64,000 nt of DNA from Vesta saturnalis (taxonomy: Eukaryota > Arthropoda > Insecta > Coleoptera > Lampyridae), in assembly GCA_036346205.1 (NCBI GenBank), contig JARFJB010000821.1:9259222-9323221 (forward strand), written 5' to 3'. The translations under genes and the position numbers were made by a program. Positions within the stretch are counted from its first letter, which is position 1. The number at the start of each line of letters is the position of its first letter. Of this stretch, positions 1 through 10,635 are shown piece by piece. The notes beneath the pieces were generated by a model. It saw nothing but the letters and a program-made list of their open reading frames with translations. It had not been told where the DNA came from and searched no databases.

Positions 1-1793
1 TTTGTAAGCCTTACAGCTCTTTTTTGGATGCGGTTTACGATATCAAGTGCGTATTGGGGATCACTGACTCAGGAGTGGGAATTGTATTCCAGATGAGGTC
101 GAATTTGAGCCTTATACAGTAAAAGGAGTTGTTGCGAAGTGAAGTACAGTTTAGATCTTTACGGGTAGCTGTTTCGCTGGCTGACAAAAAGTGGTCAACC
201 CATGAAATGTTCGATAACATGGACATCCCTGACATAGGAATAGAGTTCGAAAAGTTGAGAACTAAACCATTCATATTTACAGCAGGAAGTGGTCTGTCTT
301 TCTTGGCGGACACAAGGCAACATTGGGTATTGTTGGCGTTGAACGTGAGTAGATTATTCCTTCCCCATTCAAAGACACGTTCTAAGTCACTGTTGATTGA
401 GTCTGCCCTTTTCACATTAGCGTCCTGGCTAGACTTGGTGTTTTGGGAAAACTGAGAAAAACTACCTTGTAGAGTGCTGCCGGCTGCAAAGCAATCGATC
501 GGGTTAGTAGTTGAGGAAATGAGGTCATTTATGTATAGCAGGAAGAGACAATACGTATACGTCTTTTGTCAAGAAAGCTGGATATCCAATGGATAGCGTA
601 CCGGGTAAACCGAACGAAGTGAGCTCGGCAAGTAGGCACTTGTGCCAAACCTGGTCAAAAGCCTTTGAAATATCTAAAGCTACTACAGCTGTTTCACAGG
701 ACCTCTCTAATGCGTTATTCCAAAGTTGGGTGACATGTGAGAGATCACCCGTTGAACGACTTTGTCTGAACCCATACTGGTAGTCGCTTAGGAGTTTATT
801 GGACTAGAGGAACGAAAGTAGTTGGTGTGTTATGACTTTTTTCATGATTTTAGATAGAATGGAGGTGCTAGCTATTGATCGATAGTTTGAGGGATCAGCT
901 TTATCGCCCTTTTTAGGAATAGGTTGGATATTTGCCAACTTTCACGATGAGTGAAGCCCTCCAGGTGACATGGAGGCCGCAAAGGGTTTGACAATCCAGT
1001 TACTAGCTCGGGGTAGCACGGCAGCTGGAATACCGCCAGGGCTAGTCGCCTTGTTTGAGTCAAGTTTATTGAGAATTGATTCTTGGAGCTTGTATCGAAA
1101 GTAGATTGGTTTTCGTAGCGTATTTGGTAGATTAGGACGACGGCACAGTTTTACCAGACTCATTGAAACGTGAATTTGATGCAAAGTAATCGACAGAGAG
1201 GTTGGATTTTTCAATAGGATCAGCTGCTATAGCTCCGACCACCCAAATTTACGACCACCCGATGGAGATGAGACTAATTCTTTACATTTACGTTCTTCAA
1301 ACATCTTTTTGGCCTTCGTGATGATGCTATTGCAACTATTCCGTGTGGCAATATAGTCGGCGTGATTTTCCACAGATTTATTTGATTTGCATTTGGTATA
1401 GAGTTAATGCTTTTGCGATAATGCATCAATGCAAGCCTTACTAAACCAGGGTTGGAAACGGGCATGACATACACGATTGTTTTTTGGGAATGTATAACTC
1501 CATACCCATCAAGATAACATCGGTTATTGAAAGTGCAATGTTTGAAGAGGATGACCGTTTAAAGCAATACTCACGCCAGGGGAAGGTTGCAAAAAATCTC
1601 GCAGTTCGGTCCAGTTAGCTGATTTAAAACACCACATAGTTCTCTATTTTTCAAGTAACAGTAGGATTGTGTATAGAGTAATTTATTTCGATTAAGCAGT
1701 GGTCTGATAGACCAAGTGGGGGGAAAGGACTCTTGTTTTGTAGACAAGTGGGTTAGTTGTAAGGAATAAGTCCAGGAGATGTGTAGTTTGGTT
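1..1793 (-). pseudogene. CR1-like LINE: end of endonuclease plus reverse transcriptase
   Basis: Minus-strand remains of a non-LTR retrotransposon polyprotein. At about 1793-1600 the translation ends an apurinic-type endonuclease domain, with the segment LGLSDHCLIEI after a frame correction. At about 1100-1000 it gives the reverse transcriptase N-terminal motif LDSNKATSPGGIPAAVL, and at 415-230 INSDLERVFEWGRNNLLTFN, the region after the catalytic loop. The catalytic YADD box reads FAAGSTL, so both aspartates are lost. Several frameshifts and stops break the frame. The protein would have nicked DNA and copied its own RNA at the nick. The upstream half of the endonuclease lies at 3056-3807 beyond an insertion. 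The left end runs off the window. CR1 or Jockey-group assignment is from motif similarity read by eye. Confidence 0.82.
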
Positions 1794-1800
1794 GTAACAT

Positions 1801-3055
1801 TAAATTGCGTCAATATTTAACAACAACAAATAACCCCAAAGTATAACATTAAAAGCGGCTGCTAAAGTATAAACACTAAAACTGGACCAACTTATAATAT
1901 TAAAACAAAAGCGATGATGTAATGAATTGATTGTAATTAATTGAATAATTTTAATTTAAAAAAAAATTACCAAATATCAATCGCTACTGCCGTCGGCTCA
2001 TCGGTAAATTGAGATAGGGTAGGTTCTAATTTAGAGTTTAATTAACATACCTGAAATACTGCCTGCTTCTCATAAGCTTAATTATTTTCACTTATCCTTA
2101 ATTCATAAAAAAATGTTATCCAAAAATTATGAAAAAATGATAAAATCTCGAGCGCCATGTTGTCTTTTTTTTATATATCTATATAGGAACAACAAAACCT
2201 AGTTAATGAATAATGATAAACAATTTATCAAAATGAAAATAAAATAACATGATATACATATGTTTATTCAATATATGATTGAAAACGTAAAAAAATCAGA
2301 AGTCATATACTATTCTAAATTATATAAAAAACATTACCTTTTAACGGTTCTGTACATACACTGTAACTGGTAACTATGAAGCAGAATGGTGAACTTGGTG
2401 AGGTCAATGTCTTGCTTATTTATCCTTAAAATATTGTATCCATAACTTTATTGAATTTCTTTGAAGTTTAATTCGCCAAATTTATTTATAAAAGTATGTA
2501 CAACTTGTGTAGTAAAATGTAATTCAAGTAAAACTTGCCATTTAAAATAATGGAATAGTAAAATTACTGACTTATAGGTGCCATTAAAAATAATTATTAT
2601 AAAAATGCCATATAAAAGTATGCATTAAAAAATATGAGTAAAATAATTGCAACGTAAGTGCAAAGTGAGTACTTAAAAGTGAGTACTTCAAAGGTGAGTA
2701 CTTAAAAGGTGCCATCAATGATGGCACAAAATATAAAAAATTAGGTAAAAATCATGCTTAGTGCTGTAACATTCAGCATTAAGTGAATTAAAAAAAGTTT
2801 TCAGAATAACTCAAGTGTATTCCCCCTAAAAGTTTTCTTGCGTTGCGCGGATACATAATATAAATCCAATTTTTTAAGAAAGGGAACTATAACTATATGA
2901 AATATTACACCCAAAAGATTTGTTCTAGGAAATGCCAATTAAATTGCCATTCTCAATTCTACATATTAATAATTAAAAACTTTTCTAATATTACGCCAAA
3001 TAAATGAACGATTCTTAAATTAATGTACTTTTTAATACAACCACAAAAAAATGTT
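1801..3055. mobile_element. 1.25-kb insertion in the LINE with 7-bp target repeats
   Basis: The endonuclease coding sequence stops at the right of this block and resumes at its left, so this stretch is an insertion. It is bounded by GTAACAT at 1794-1800 and GTTACAT at 3056-3062, a 7-bp direct repeat with one mismatch that fits a target-site duplication. It is very AT-rich, has no open reading frame of note, and I see no clear terminal inverted repeats. It holds short subrepeats and a small hairpin near 2665-2725. The family is unknown to me. Confidence 0.65.
2665..2733. repeat. Three 15-bp tandem repeats next to an 8-bp hairpin
   Basis: The motif GTGAGTACTT recurs at 2665, 2680 and 2694 with 4-5 bp spacers. 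It is followed at about 2709 by GTGCCATC, a 3-bp loop and GATGGCAC, a perfect 8-bp stem. This lies in the middle of the 1.25-kb insertion and is the most structured part of it. Confidence 0.6.
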
Positions 3056-3807
3056 GTTACATGGTTAGGGTTGTCAGGGTTTCTGGTTGGTTCGGAAATC
3101 ATTTGTACGAGATCATAGGACACAACAAATGATTATGCTCTATGACCAGCGGGATTAGCGGCAGAGAAAAATTGAACCCTATTGGAGTTGTGGGCATTAG
3201 AATCTCCCAAAATTGAAATGTCTCAAGATAAGAGGTAGACTATTTTCAGACTAAGGTAATTAAAAAGATTTTGGATGTTATTATCATTGGGAAACCTATA
3301 CAAACAACAGTAGAATTTCACAAATTGTGGCCGGCCCAGAATTTTTGAACCAAATGGCGTCTAGTTTGTTGTTTTCCAAAGTGGACATCCTCTTACAATC
3401 TACGTTGTCCGTGGTATACGCACATACTCCGCATTTAAGACGAAGTTAGAATGGAGGCTTTATCTGTGAAATTGCAGGTCAGGCGAATCATTGCTTTCAG
3501 AGGAGACTTGTGTTTCTGGTAGAAACAGAATGTCCGGCTGCACTTGTTCAAGGTCAAGCATTAAGATTCGACCTGATACCACGTATGTTGCAATAATGTA
3601 TCCGAATGTTGGTACTTTCAATGACCAAGGTCCCTTGAGTTCTGCCCTCCCGGGCATTCGAATGGGGCGGAATTTTATTCCTGGCAGATATTGCTTCTTC
3701 TTCGCCTTGATTTTGGAGTTGACGAATCCCCAGAATCGACGGATGTGAGAGTGTGGACGTCTCGCCCTACTCACTTGGGATATAGCGTCTGTTTTAGAAC
3801 TGGTCAT
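3056..3807 (-). pseudogene. CR1-like LINE: N-terminal endonuclease half
   Basis: This is the upstream part of the element at 1-1793. At about 3560-3490 it gives QPDILFLPETQVS, the metal-binding glutamate motif of the AP-endonuclease-like domain. At about 3240-3190 it gives ILGDSNAHNSN, the catalytic D-x-N motif with one substitution. The frame is broken by several stops between 3300 and 3100. It reaches the insertion junction at 3056 in the stretch that precedes LDLFLT in the other half, so the two pieces once formed one gene. Confidence 0.8.
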
Positions 3808-4666
3808 TTTGAGTGTTTAGCCGTTAAAATGCCACGCTTGGCTAGTGCGTGTTGGTGAGTATATAAGGAATAAAGGAGATAGTAACCGACAGCTCTTACC
3901 GAATTCTCATATTGGAGCACCAATATTAAGGAGCCTTCCATCTATGAAGTTCTAGAATATTAGAGCTGAAAAGGAAACATTATTTACTTAACATTGCATC
4001 ATATAAGAAAAAAAAGTTTTTTGTACGATTGCTGAATATAGTAATTGTACTGAAAACCAAACAGGATATTCATTAACGTAATTAAAAAAGATCGTGCGTA
4101 AGTTGTATAGTACCCTAATCTGTTTATGGTTAGTTACGTAGGTGTTGACAGCATTAAGATTGAAATAAATTATTTATTTTGGTTTATAATTTAGGTTTAA
4201 ACTTGCATATTATTGCCATTTTAAACTAATCAAATCTGTTTTATTATTGTAGTGAAACTCAACTTTTCTATTTTTTAAATTTCACTTATATTCAATTGAA
4301 GGACAATAACAAATAACGATAATAACCCTGCAAGCCCTCCCGACTACAACTGCCCACTTTTAGGATCAATTAATTAAGATTAAGATGAAATACAGTAACA
4401 ATGGTAATAGTTAGATTAAACCTCAAATCTGCAGTCAAAGAAAAATAAAATATGAAACAATAACATAATGTTACAATTAAACTTAAAATGTGACATCGCA
4501 CAAAAAACAAAGGTTGGACCAACTTTGAAATTTGAAAACAAAGAACTACTTACCAAGTAGTCCGCAAGCCATACCCAGAGTTTACACTTACAGAGGTTTC
4601 CCCTTTCTTTAATTTATGCCTCTGCCATGCATAGTCACATCTTTTGTGTTTTATATTCGTGTCAAT
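3808..4666. other. AT-rich sequence without recognised features
   Basis: I see no coding signature, RNA gene or terminal repeat here. The 5' end and promoter of the CR1-like LINE may lie in the first few hundred bases, because the coding sequence on the minus strand starts near 3807. Confidence 0.5.
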
Positions 4667-4862
4667 ACGATTTTATGAATTTCAACAATCATCTGGCATG
4701 GGTCTAAAGGAACCGTATTTTTTCGTAGAAATTCAATGCTATAGTAATCCTAAATATTATTTACGCGCCTTTTTTATTTGTTTAAAGAACCATTTTACAC
4801 ATTACAAAAATTGTACTGTTAACATTATTATTATTTTTGTTTATTATTAATATTCAAACCGA
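4667..4862 (+). repeat. Direct repeat, copy 1 (uninterrupted)
   Basis: This block matches 5317-5469 followed by 5666-5705. Shared landmarks are ATCTGGCATGGGT, CGTATTTTTTCGTAGA and TTTACGCGCCTTTTTTA, and at the end TTTATTATTAATATTCAAAC. Copy 1 carries only one TTATTATTATTTTT (4825-4838) where copy 2 has a 196-bp insertion, so it serves as a paralogous empty site. The family is unknown. Confidence 0.75.
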
Positions 4863-5502
4863 TAAACATCTATTCAAAAACCTCGTACATCGTATTCAAA
4901 TTAGATTGTTCCCAAAGCGACTTGCTGTTATTTAGTTGAGAAAGAAAAATTATTTAATTATTTTTAATTTAGAATTTCGACTATAAATTAGATCTAGTTA
5001 TTTGTTCATTTTTTTTGCTTTTTTTTATACTTTGGATTACGGATTCGATCTAGTTACTTATTTTTCTCATTTAAGCTAATAAAATGATTCTTATGACAAT
5101 ATTTACGTTTGGATTTGTTATAGTACATTTTTATGAAACACATCTGGTATTTTTTCTACAGTTACAGATACGTATTGATTATTGTTTTATACTCCGCGCT
5201 ACCGTGGGATAATATAAGTTTTTTTATTAGTTCTCTACATTTCATGGTTATTGCAAAAATGTTTACCTGTTTTAGTTCAAGACAAAAGGGTGGTATTTGC
5301 GCTTTAAGTTTACTTTACAATTTTACGAGTTTTAACAGTCACATCTGGCATGGGTTTAAAAGAGCCGTATTTTTTCGTAGACATTCAATCCTATAGCAAT
5401 ACTAAATGCTATTTACGCGCCTTTTTTACACGTTACAAAAATTCTACTTGTTATATTATTATTATCTTTAAAAATTATTATTAATTTTATTAAATACATA
5501 AA

Positions 5503-5507
5503 TAAAA
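5503..5507 (-). terminator. T5 polymerase III terminator
   Basis: Four nucleotides past the tRNA-like 3' end the minus strand reads TTTTT, the usual stop signal for polymerase III. Its position right behind a full cloverleaf supports the reading of 5512-5584 as a transcribable unit. Confidence 0.55.
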
Positions 5508-5511
5508 AGTT

Positions 5512-5584
5512 TACCTCGAGTAGGATTCGAACCTACGACCTGTACTTTGCTAGAGTACCGCGCTACCAACTGCGCCACCAAGGT
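5512..5584 (-). tRNA. tRNA-like gene, anticodon AGC, intronless
   Basis: The minus strand folds into a complete 73-nt cloverleaf. The acceptor stem ACCTTGG pairs with TCGAGGT (two G-T wobbles). There is a 4-bp D stem, an anticodon stem GTACT/AGTAC with loop CTAGCAA, a 5-nt variable loop, and a T arm GTAGG-TTCGAAT-CCTAC. The A box TGGCGCAGTTGG and B box GGTTCGAATCC both match the polymerase III consensus, and a T5 terminator follows within 4 nt. The anticodon AGC would read GCU (alanine), but the acceptor lacks the G3:U70 pair that alanyl-tRNA synthetase needs; position 3-70 is C-G. It may be a SINE head or a pseudo-tRNA rather than a working tRNA-Ala. Confidence 0.7.
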
Positions 5585-5589
5585 TCAAG
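5585..5589 (-). promoter_or_regulatory. Internal polymerase III control carried by the tRNA-like body
   Basis: Transcription of the tRNA-like unit would be driven by the A and B boxes inside 5512-5584 and start just upstream here on the minus strand. No separate upstream element is visible. The entry records the expected start side only. Confidence 0.25.
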
Positions 5590-5705
5590 CCCCAATCGAT
5601 GTAAATTTTGTCTTTATGTATGTAGAACGGATGTTATTCGTTCATAACAAAAAACTTATAATAATTTATTATTATCTTTGTTTATTATTAATATTCAAAC
5701 CGCTG

Positions 5706-6108
5706 GGTATAAAAATCTGTTTAAATTGGGAGCTCAAGCTGATTAATCCAGTATTTATCTCAATTTTTAGATGTTTTAAAATGGGAATTTAGGTAAACAT
5801 GTATTGATATTGTTATTTGAGGAAACTGCTAAACACTATGTAATTTTAATTTCAACTATGTAAATCTTAGATGGAAAATTCTATTTGATAATGCTTTACA
5901 TATGTGCTTTCTGTTGCTTATGAGCTTATTATATAATAACTATGGATACGATTTAATGTAGAAGTATGTCACATCAATCTTTATGCTACACAGTCCATTC
6001 GTAACGTAGCGGATAAATTCAATTTAAATTAGAATGGGAGTTTATGAAGAAAACGCAGTCGATTTTTATTTTAGATTAAAAATTTTTTTTACGTGAAAGC
6101 AAAATATA
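5706..6108. other. AT-rich sequence without recognised features
   Basis: No coding or structural signal seen. It separates the tRNA-bearing repeat from the IS630-type element ends beginning near 6109. Confidence 0.45.
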
Positions 6109-6384
6109 CAGGGTGTGTCAAGAAAAAGATATGTGATCGACATTTTTTTTTTAATTTCAACCCTCATTTCTTTATTACAAAATTAGAAAGAGTACATTTT
6201 TTCACATACAAGGTACATATGATGATGTTAATACATGGTGTCCCAAACTTGCGTCCGCAAGCGATAGCTCCCTTATTTGGTGGAATAGGAGAACAAAATT
6301 TTGAAGTGTAGTAGGAAGAACTGGGGCGCTTATTTTAAAATGATATGAGGTTATACAGGGTGTTTTAATTGGAACACCCTGTAT
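6109..6384. repeat. DNA-transposon ends, including a 12-bp head-to-head hairpin
   Basis: ACAGGGTGTGTCAAG at about 6109 resembles the ends of insect IS630/mariner-type elements. At 6353-6384 two perfect 12-bp arms, ATACAGGGTGTT and its complement, flank an 8-bp loop, so two such ends face each other. They probably mark the end of the transposon whose transposase lies at 6690-7470, and of a second element or MITE to its left. Confidence 0.5.
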
Positions 6385-6689
6385 GTTACTTCAAATTTGG
6401 ATTCAGCTCACTTCGGCCATTCTTTCAATATAAGGTTTGATTATGTTATTCATGATACTTTAGAAGATATGGTCATTTTTAAGAAAAAATCATACCTAGA
6501 TGGATACCATGTATCATTTCCAATAAGAAATATTCATATGATTTTTTTAATAAAATACATCTTGAAACACAGACTAATTTAGTTGTAAAATGTTTCCACT
6601 AATTTAAATTTAATGTTATAATTGAATACCGTTAACCAATTTGACAACCAAGGCGATTAATAAAATGATTTTTGAACGTTGTCGATGAC

Positions 6690-7470
6690 ATCAGCGGCTA
6701 TGTTTTTTTTATTTCTTAGCGAATTCGTGTTTTTAAATATTCGAAATTGGCCAGTCGGATCGCGTATACATTACCCTTTAAGTATCCCCACAAGAAGTAA
6801 TCTAGAGGATTTAAATCTTGCCATCTGGCAGGCCATTCTTTTCCTACCTATCCAACGATTTGGAAAAACTGCATCCAAAGCGCGAACAGGTGAAGCGTAT
6901 TGAGGCGGCGCTCTATGTTGTTGAAAAAAAGATCCCAGTGGTGCATATCGCGCTCTTCTAAATCTGAATACAACGTTATTGGACCGGCAGCGAGAGTATC
7001 CTGGAAGAAGTAAGGACTTCTAATTCTTCCTTCAACTGTGTCGCACCAAACGTTCTAAGTTTTGAGGGTTTTGGTGTGATATTCCGTGAAACAATGAGGA
7101 TTTTCGGGTGCCCAATAACGACAATTTTGCTTGTTCACATGGCCGCTCAAAGCAAATGTTGCTTCGTTGGAAAAATGATTCTTTTTATAAAATTGGCGTT
7201 ACCATAACATAATTGTTGCATTTGTTCACAACATTCGTTTCGCCAATCAAAATCTTCTGACAGCTCGTGAAGTAAACATATCTTGTAGGGATGGAACTTC
7301 TCTCTTTTAAACACTTTATGCACAGTCAATCGCGCCACACTAATATTATTAGCCGTGTCTATAATGGTGGCATTTGAATTATCTCGCACAGCAATCATAA
7401 TGTGCAACTGATCTTCTGCACTTTCGACCAGATTTTCTCTGCTTACCATGCTTTGGCTAATGGACGGTCG
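6690..7470 (-). pseudogene. IS630/mariner-type transposase, decayed
   Basis: Minus-strand transposase remnant. The first frame (7449-7147) contains an HTH-adjacent stretch, then FHPYKICLLHELSEDFDWRN, a hallmark just before the first catalytic block. The catalytic blocks follow in shifted frames. QQHRAPPQYA replaces the usual QQDGAPPHYA and so lacks the second aspartate. WPARWQDLNPLDYFLWGYLK is the end of the third block. The first aspartate block near 7150 is also altered. Frames shift repeatedly, so this copy cannot be active. A matching right-hand terminal repeat was not found. Confidence 0.8.
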
Positions 7471-9579
7471 ATCAGGTTAACTTGCATTAAATAACGCAAC
7501 CATTTCTGATTGAGTGCACCACCTATCTGCGAAACCAAGCATGCATAGGATGCCAATTATTTCACGCTCGCTAATTTCCTCATATTTCACAAAATAACGG
7601 TAAAGTAGTTACTAGATAAACTCACGATAACAATGCTGTGGCCTATCAAAAAATCCCTGCAAATTGTATAAATACTTCCACATAAAAAAATCGTTTTTTT
7701 TGTAAATAACTCCAAAAACGATTACTTTTACGAAAAAATTACAAGAATGCTTTTCCATCAGAAATTTGATTTTCTATCTAATACTTACTTTCAAAAAAAT
7801 CGTGTGGACGGGTTCAAAAATCGAGTTTTTTGGAAAATGGTATTTCCAACATTTGACTATGTTAAGTAGTTCCGGAGATATTTAGGAAAAAACGGATATC
7901 TTGTAAACCGTTTGTTGTACAAAAAAATTATAGGGACAAAAATACTCACAATTATACTACTAATCACATCTTAAAAGGAAAGAATCTAAAAAATAAAAAT
8001 TGCAAAAGGGGTACTTACCCCCAATTTTATCCCTTTCCCCATACCCCACTGACCCCAAAAACGATCAGTCGCCTTGGCTAATTGACATCTATATGTGTGA
8101 TATGTTAAGTGATTCGAAAGTTATGGAGTACAAACACAGACAGACACAGACAATTTTTTTTTGCTCAAATTTTGTCCGACTGTTTTTCTCCTAAAGTCCC
8201 ATTCGAATTTTAATTGAGTTTATCCGTTGCTTTACTCAGATAAACATTAGACCAGATATTGAACAATATAATTTACCCAATAATAAGCAAATCTACTTAC
8301 TTTTGGTGCATTAATTATGTATAATATTAATGATACATTGTTTCTGTAACTTTTTATTAATTAATTGAATTAAAACTAACTTTAGATATATTAATAATTT
8401 TACAAACGAGGCAGGCACGACATTAACAATATCTATTAATAGGCATTATAACATATTTTTAATTGTAATGTATCAAGATATTCATTACATTTAAATTATT
8501 GTAACTTACAATACTACTTTTGACATCATTCTAATCTATGCAGGTGAAAATTTACACATCAAAACCTGTATATCTAAATCAGTGCTAAAAAGCATAATCC
8601 ATTATCGTAAACTGCAAAAGCTGTTTAATACATTTCAATAGCTCGAAATAGAAAAATATATCAGTCCCACCTTTAACTCACAACGTTTAGTACATTTAAG
8701 TTTACTATTATTTTAGAACAATCACTGTTAATAAAACAAAATTTCGCACTATTATTACCCATACTTAGAGTGGGTTTAATTCCAAGGTAACTAACGAAAT
8801 GCGTTTCGTGACTAGTTATAGTTATTTTCGTCCGAATTTCAGCTCTAACTTTTAATGTGGAGATTGAAGTGAACTATAAAATCCTGTAACACATTTATAC
8901 AGTAATTTATTTTTACAGGATTGTTCGTTAGGTACGTATATAAAACGTTCAATGGTCATAAGTATCTTACTGAGAGGTAGTTACGTCACTCCTCTTATAC
9001 TACATAGGAGTGAAAGAAGCATAATACACATCTCGTGTGGTGATGCATATTACGCACTCGTTTAAATTACCTCCCTCGCTTGCTTTGCTCGCTCGTGATC
9101 GTGCATAATACGCTTTTTACCACTCTTATTTTTTAGGATGGTGTAAAATAGCAAAACTAAAAACAGACGCGACTGAGAATGTCATTTCAAGTGTGCGTGC
9201 AATATACCTAATGTCAAATTTCTATGACGTTTGAAGAAGGAAAAATGGTTTAAAACATGTTTTGTCTAAGATATAATAGAGTGTGGGCTTTAATCTTGTA
9301 TTAATGGAACCTTAGTTACTTATTTTGTCTTTCTATTGAATCTAGTAATATTTAATTGTTTTTTTATATCGTTTATTATCGTACTAGATTACTTACTTAT
9401 TTATAGCTTATGTAGTGTGCTTCTGCAGGTAGTTTAGTGATCTGCTTTCTCTTCAGCCTTGGGTCCTTCCGCTTATTGTGTCTTTAGCTCTTTGTGTTGC
9501 TTGTGGCTTCAATTTTGCTGTATGTTTTTTGTGACAAACAAAAAAGAAAAATATATTTTTATTATTTCAGTACAATTAA
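7471..9579. other. AT-rich sequence without recognised genes
   Basis: No coding signature was found. Around 7660-8200 there are A/T homopolymer runs and phrases common in non-autonomous insect elements, but no paired ends were found. Around 9000-9120 the sequence is locally richer in GC with several CGCTCG and GCATAATACGC motifs in loose inverted arrangement. I assign nothing firm. Confidence 0.4.
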
Positions 9580-10635
9580 TTAGTTATTAACTCCAGAGAA
9601 CATAGTTTCTCTGTAGTTAATATCGTCCCATCTGCTGCATTTGAAAAATGTGTGTTCGGCCGTATCTATGCTGTGGGAATAGGGATCCAGATCGCTGTCA
9701 ACTACTTTGACGCGCTTTCTATAATACTGGAAGCATCCATGCCCAGATATTATCTGGATGATGTGGTAGGTCACTTCGCCGTGTTTTCTGTTGACCCATG
9801 GTCCTACATTGGGAATAAGTTATTGTGTCCATAAATCACGATCTGTATTACTTTGCCATTCCTTCTGCCATTTCCATAGGGTCATTTCTAGGATGAGTTG
9901 TTCTAGTAATTTTCCGATTACGTTTAGTAGGCAGATAGGCCTGTATGATGTAATGTTCTGCTTCGGTTTGACTTTTTCAATGAGTACGAGTCTTGTAAAT
10001 TTACATTCCTGTAGGAACATTCCTTTCACCAAGGTACGATTTAGCATTTCCAGTATTTTTTCAGGGATACTACTGACTACTGCATTAATAATTTCGGGGG
10101 GTAAGGTTATCCGGCCCTGGGTCATCCTTTGGTTTTATCGTATCACAAGCCGCTATTAGTTCTCTAAGAGTAAAAAGGGTTATTTCCGCTTTACAGACCG
10201 TGCATCTGTTCCATTTCCAAACTTCTTGTTTAGTTAGTAACTCCCTTGCCACTTTCATTTGCTGTTCGTCGCTTAGGCTTACCGGCGGTGTTCTTTTTAG
10301 CTTGTCCATAACAATTTTGTATCCTTTTCCTCACAGATCATATTCTACCTGTTCCACAATGCTCTTCCAGGTATCCTTGTTTGCGCTGGCAATTGCTTTC
10401 TTCAGGTTTTACCGGCAACGGCGGTAATTGTCTAAAGCTTCCTGTTTCTGTCTTTCTGCCTTCATTTCGTTTTGCTATAGTAGCGACTCTCTTCCTTTTG
10501 ATGCAGGTTCTCCTCTTGTCTGCCACTTCCTCCATGCTTTTTATTTATGGGCACTCTTTTCTTTTTGAGAAACTTGTTGCAGGCTTTGGTAACAATTCCT
10601 TCTACGGCTATTGTTGGTGTAGGTTTTGAGGATGT
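9580..10635 (-). pseudogene. R1-like LINE ORF2 fragment with internal deletion
   Basis: Reading leftward on the minus strand, the block starts with the linker after the endonuclease (near 10630, GIVTKACNKFLKKK in a corrected frame). It continues through LRELIAACDTIKPKDDPGPD (10200-10100), the entry motif of the reverse transcriptase, and SYRPICLLNVIGKLLEQLIL (9950-9890). It then jumps within about 60 bp to GHGCFQYYRKRV and DTAEHTFFKCSRW (9760-9600), the C-terminal zinc-knuckle region. The catalytic palm, including the YADD loop, is therefore missing. The wording of these motifs fits the R1 group. Two or more frameshifts are present. Confidence 0.8.

Larger units (their letters stand above)
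5470..5665 (-). mobile_element. 196-bp tRNA-carrying insertion, SINE-like
   Basis: The insertion is bounded by exact 14-bp direct repeats TTATTATTATCTTT at 5456-5469 and 5666-5679, while the related copy at 4825-4838 has a single version of this site. On the minus strand it reads: about 81 bp of leader, a 73-nt tRNA-like body, then an AT-rich tail of about 42 bp starting with a T5 tract. Target repeats of 14 bp fit LINE-type retroposition. An ordinary tRNA-derived SINE would start at the tRNA, so the 81-bp leader is odd. Alternatives are a retroposed tRNA precursor or a duplicated tRNA locus. The insertion itself is well supported; the mechanism is inferred. Confidence 0.65.
5317..5705 (+). 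repeat. Direct repeat, copy 2 (interrupted)
   Basis: Second copy of the 4667-4862 repeat, about 650 bp downstream and in the same orientation. It is split at 5469/5666 by the tRNA-carrying insertion. Similarity to copy 1 ends just after ATTCAAACCG on the right and fades upstream of 5317. Confidence 0.75.

Noticed and set aside
5512..5584. A normal functional tRNA-Ala gene
   Set aside because: The fold is perfect, but G3:U70 is missing and the unit sits inside an insertion with target repeats. I keep it as tRNA-like with uncertain identity.
9000..9125. Possible regulatory hairpin with GCATAATACGC and CGCTCG motifs
   Set aside because: Pairing is loose and no arms longer than about 8 bp could be aligned by eye.
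9652..10629. Plus-strand open frames of 60-122 codons
   Set aside because: They are antisense to the R1-like LINE, whose motifs are clear on the minus strand.
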